Assembly (NCBI GenBank): GCA_019420465.1 | Contig: JAHZHB010000026.1 | Location: forward strand, 1 to 16,043 | Direction: 5' to 3' | Length of the DNA stretch: 16,043 nucleotides | From: Lachnospiraceae bacterium | GTDB taxonomy: Bacteria > Bacillota > Clostridia > Lachnospirales > Lachnospiraceae | Part shown: one piece after another, positions 15,122 to 16,043 of the stretch | How the letters are laid out: the number at the start of each line of letters is the position of its first letter | Numbering within the stretch: position 1 is the first letter of the stretch | The notes under the pieces: model-generated | Databases searched by the model: none | What the model was told of the DNA's origin: nothing | Seen by the model: only the letters and a program-made list of their open reading frames with translations | Made by a program: the position numbers and the translations under genes

Positions 15122-15165
15122 AAACACCGGCTGATACATGGGAGAATGTACTGTCGGTGTTTTTG
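15122..15165 (+). terminator. Terminator after the HTH-desulfoferrodoxin gene
   Basis: ACACCG/CGGTGT forms the base of a stem that continues, after an internal loop, with TACAT/ATGTA; TTTTT follows. It lies about 55 nt after the stop codon. Confidence 0.75.
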
Positions 15166-15236
15166 TAAATAGTGGGTCAGTTTGGTAAGATTTTGATCAG
15201 ATTTTTGGATTTTCTGTTTGGTATTAAAGTAAAATA

Positions 15237-15266
15237 TTGACTTAATATAAAAAATAATAGTATAAG
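15237..15266 (+). promoter_or_regulatory. Promoter of Rpn-like copy 2
   Basis: TTGACT (15237-15242), an 18-nt spacer and TATAAG (15261-15266). The flanking sequence resembles the copy 1 promoter at 13111. Confidence 0.65.
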
Positions 15267-15321
15267 TATATAACATATTTCCATTTCTACACGGCACATT
15301 TCTATTCCCATCTGTCATTCA

Positions 15322-15377
15322 TATCTTTCGAAAATCCCTGCTATGTCATCGTTGATAGCAGGGATTTTCGAAAGATA
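15322..15377 (+). repeat. 23-bp perfect inverted repeat in the leader of Rpn-like copy 2
   Basis: Arms 15322-15344 and 15355-15377 are exact reverse complements around a 10-nt loop. The left arm (TCGAAAATCCCTGCTATGTCA core) is shared with the leader of copy 1, so it belongs to the repeated unit. No T run follows, so it is not a standard terminator. Confidence 0.9.
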
Positions 15378-15385
15378 AGCCTCCT

Positions 15386-15984
15386 GTTATTGTATTCTTG
15401 ATATCAAAGTTGAGCTGAATAAAAACAGCGTACTTGATGTTGAATTGCAGATACAGTATCAGAATTTCTGGCCGGAACGTTCATTGCTGTACTGGGCCAG
15501 AAGCTTTAATGAATTGGAAAGCGGGAAGGGATATAATAAATTGCGGGAAACCTGTCACATAGGGATTTTGGGATTTACGCTTTTTCCGAAGGAACCGGAA
15601 TTCTATGCGGAGTAAAGAATTCAGAATTGCCGGACGCAAAAGCGGTATACGGATAAATTCTGTATTCGCGTACTGGATCTGACAAAGATGGATTTGGCGC
15701 TCCAAGATAAAGAAAAAGATATTTTAAGATTGGCACAGATGATTCAGGCAGACAGCGTGGAAAAGCTGGACTACTAGGCTGAAGAAGAGGAGGTTTTCAA
15801 AGAAATGGCAGAATTGATCAAAATGTTAAACAATGACAAAAAGATTCGTCAGCAGTGTGAAGCGAGATTTTTCTATGAGTGTGATATGGCAAGTATGCGG
15901 GCGGATGGCAAGAAAGAAGGTTTGGAAGAAGGGATAGAAAAAGGTATAGAAAAAGATCGAGCAGTTTCTGGAAGAATATTATGA
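15386..15984 (+). pseudogene. Rpn-family PD-(D/E)XK nuclease/transposase-like gene, degenerate (copy 2)
   Basis: A second copy of the gene at 13289. Homology starts at CILDIKVELNKN, keeps the nuclease core (LDIK, then VELQIQ), FWPERSLLYWARSFNELE and FTLFPKEPEFYAE. It then meets a TAA (15613-15615), continues in the same frame with YTDKFCIRVLDLTKMD, meets a TAG (15775-15777), and runs through FFYECDMASMRADG to a TGA at 15982-15984. The first 60 or so residues, including the start codon and ribosome site, are missing: about 220 nt present in copy 1 between the leader hairpin and the core are absent. The tail is also shorter and more divergent than copy 1. It is clearly non-functional. Confidence 0.85.
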
Positions 15985-16043
15985 CAGATAAAATATACCC
16001 TGTAGAATGGACACGATAAGAAGAAGGGTTCCTTAAAAATGGA

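Noticed and set aside
1..16043. CRISPR array, integron or prophage
   Set aside because: No regularly spaced short repeats, integrase or phage structural genes are seen; the repeats present are inverted arms and two degraded gene copies.
15985..16043. Gene at the right edge
   Set aside because: The last 59 nt after copy 2 hold no open frame with a ribosome site and no recognisable motif.

Overview
The window looks like a chromosomal segment of a gut-type Clostridia bacterium, most likely Lachnospiraceae. Signs of this are moderate GC, strong AGGAGG-type ribosome sites, YesM/YesN-type two-component genes beside carbohydrate ABC transporter genes, a clostridial LUD-domain protein, an Rpn/PD-(D/E)XK transposase-like family and desulfoferrodoxin-type sequence. 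No genus can be named from the sequence alone. All family assignments come from reading motifs, not from searches.

Layout. Positions 1-94 hold the 3' part of a tRNA-Thr(TGT) and its terminator. Positions 232-8573 form an alpha-glucan or other sugar uptake locus on the + strand. It starts with an AraC-type response regulator, a YesM-type histidine kinase and a solute-binding lipoprotein, which overlap one another. A promoter region with a two-turn direct repeat follows, then a second sugar-binding lipoprotein, an intercistronic hairpin, and two CUT1-type permeases. A 44-bp perfect inverted repeat (8595-8742) separates the permeases from malQ (8773-10251), which ends at a strong terminator. No transporter ATPase gene is present, so a shared MsmX-like ATPase elsewhere is likely. 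The probable logic is that the kinase, perhaps helped by its overlapping lipoprotein, senses sugar. The regulator then turns on the transporter, and MalQ processes imported malto-oligosaccharides.

Positions 10382-11410 hold a remnant of a response-regulator receiver domain. The promoter of a LUD-domain gene (10730-11356) begins at its very end.

Positions 11452 to about 12950 are an IS91-family element on the - strand. It has a Y2/HUH transposase, a 60-residue acidic downstream ORF, an ori-type hairpin and a CAAG flank.

Positions 13111-15984 hold two decayed copies of an Rpn/PD-(D/E)XK transposase-like gene in direct orientation. Both share a promoter and hairpin leader. Copy 1 has a 29-nt deletion and frameshift; copy 2 has lost its 5' part and carries two stop codons. 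Between them sit a stand-alone [2Fe-2S] protein and a protein joining an XRE-type DNA-binding domain to an apparently complete desulfoferrodoxin (superoxide reductase). That fusion, the 44-bp foldback and the repeated Rpn leader are the features I find most worth following up.
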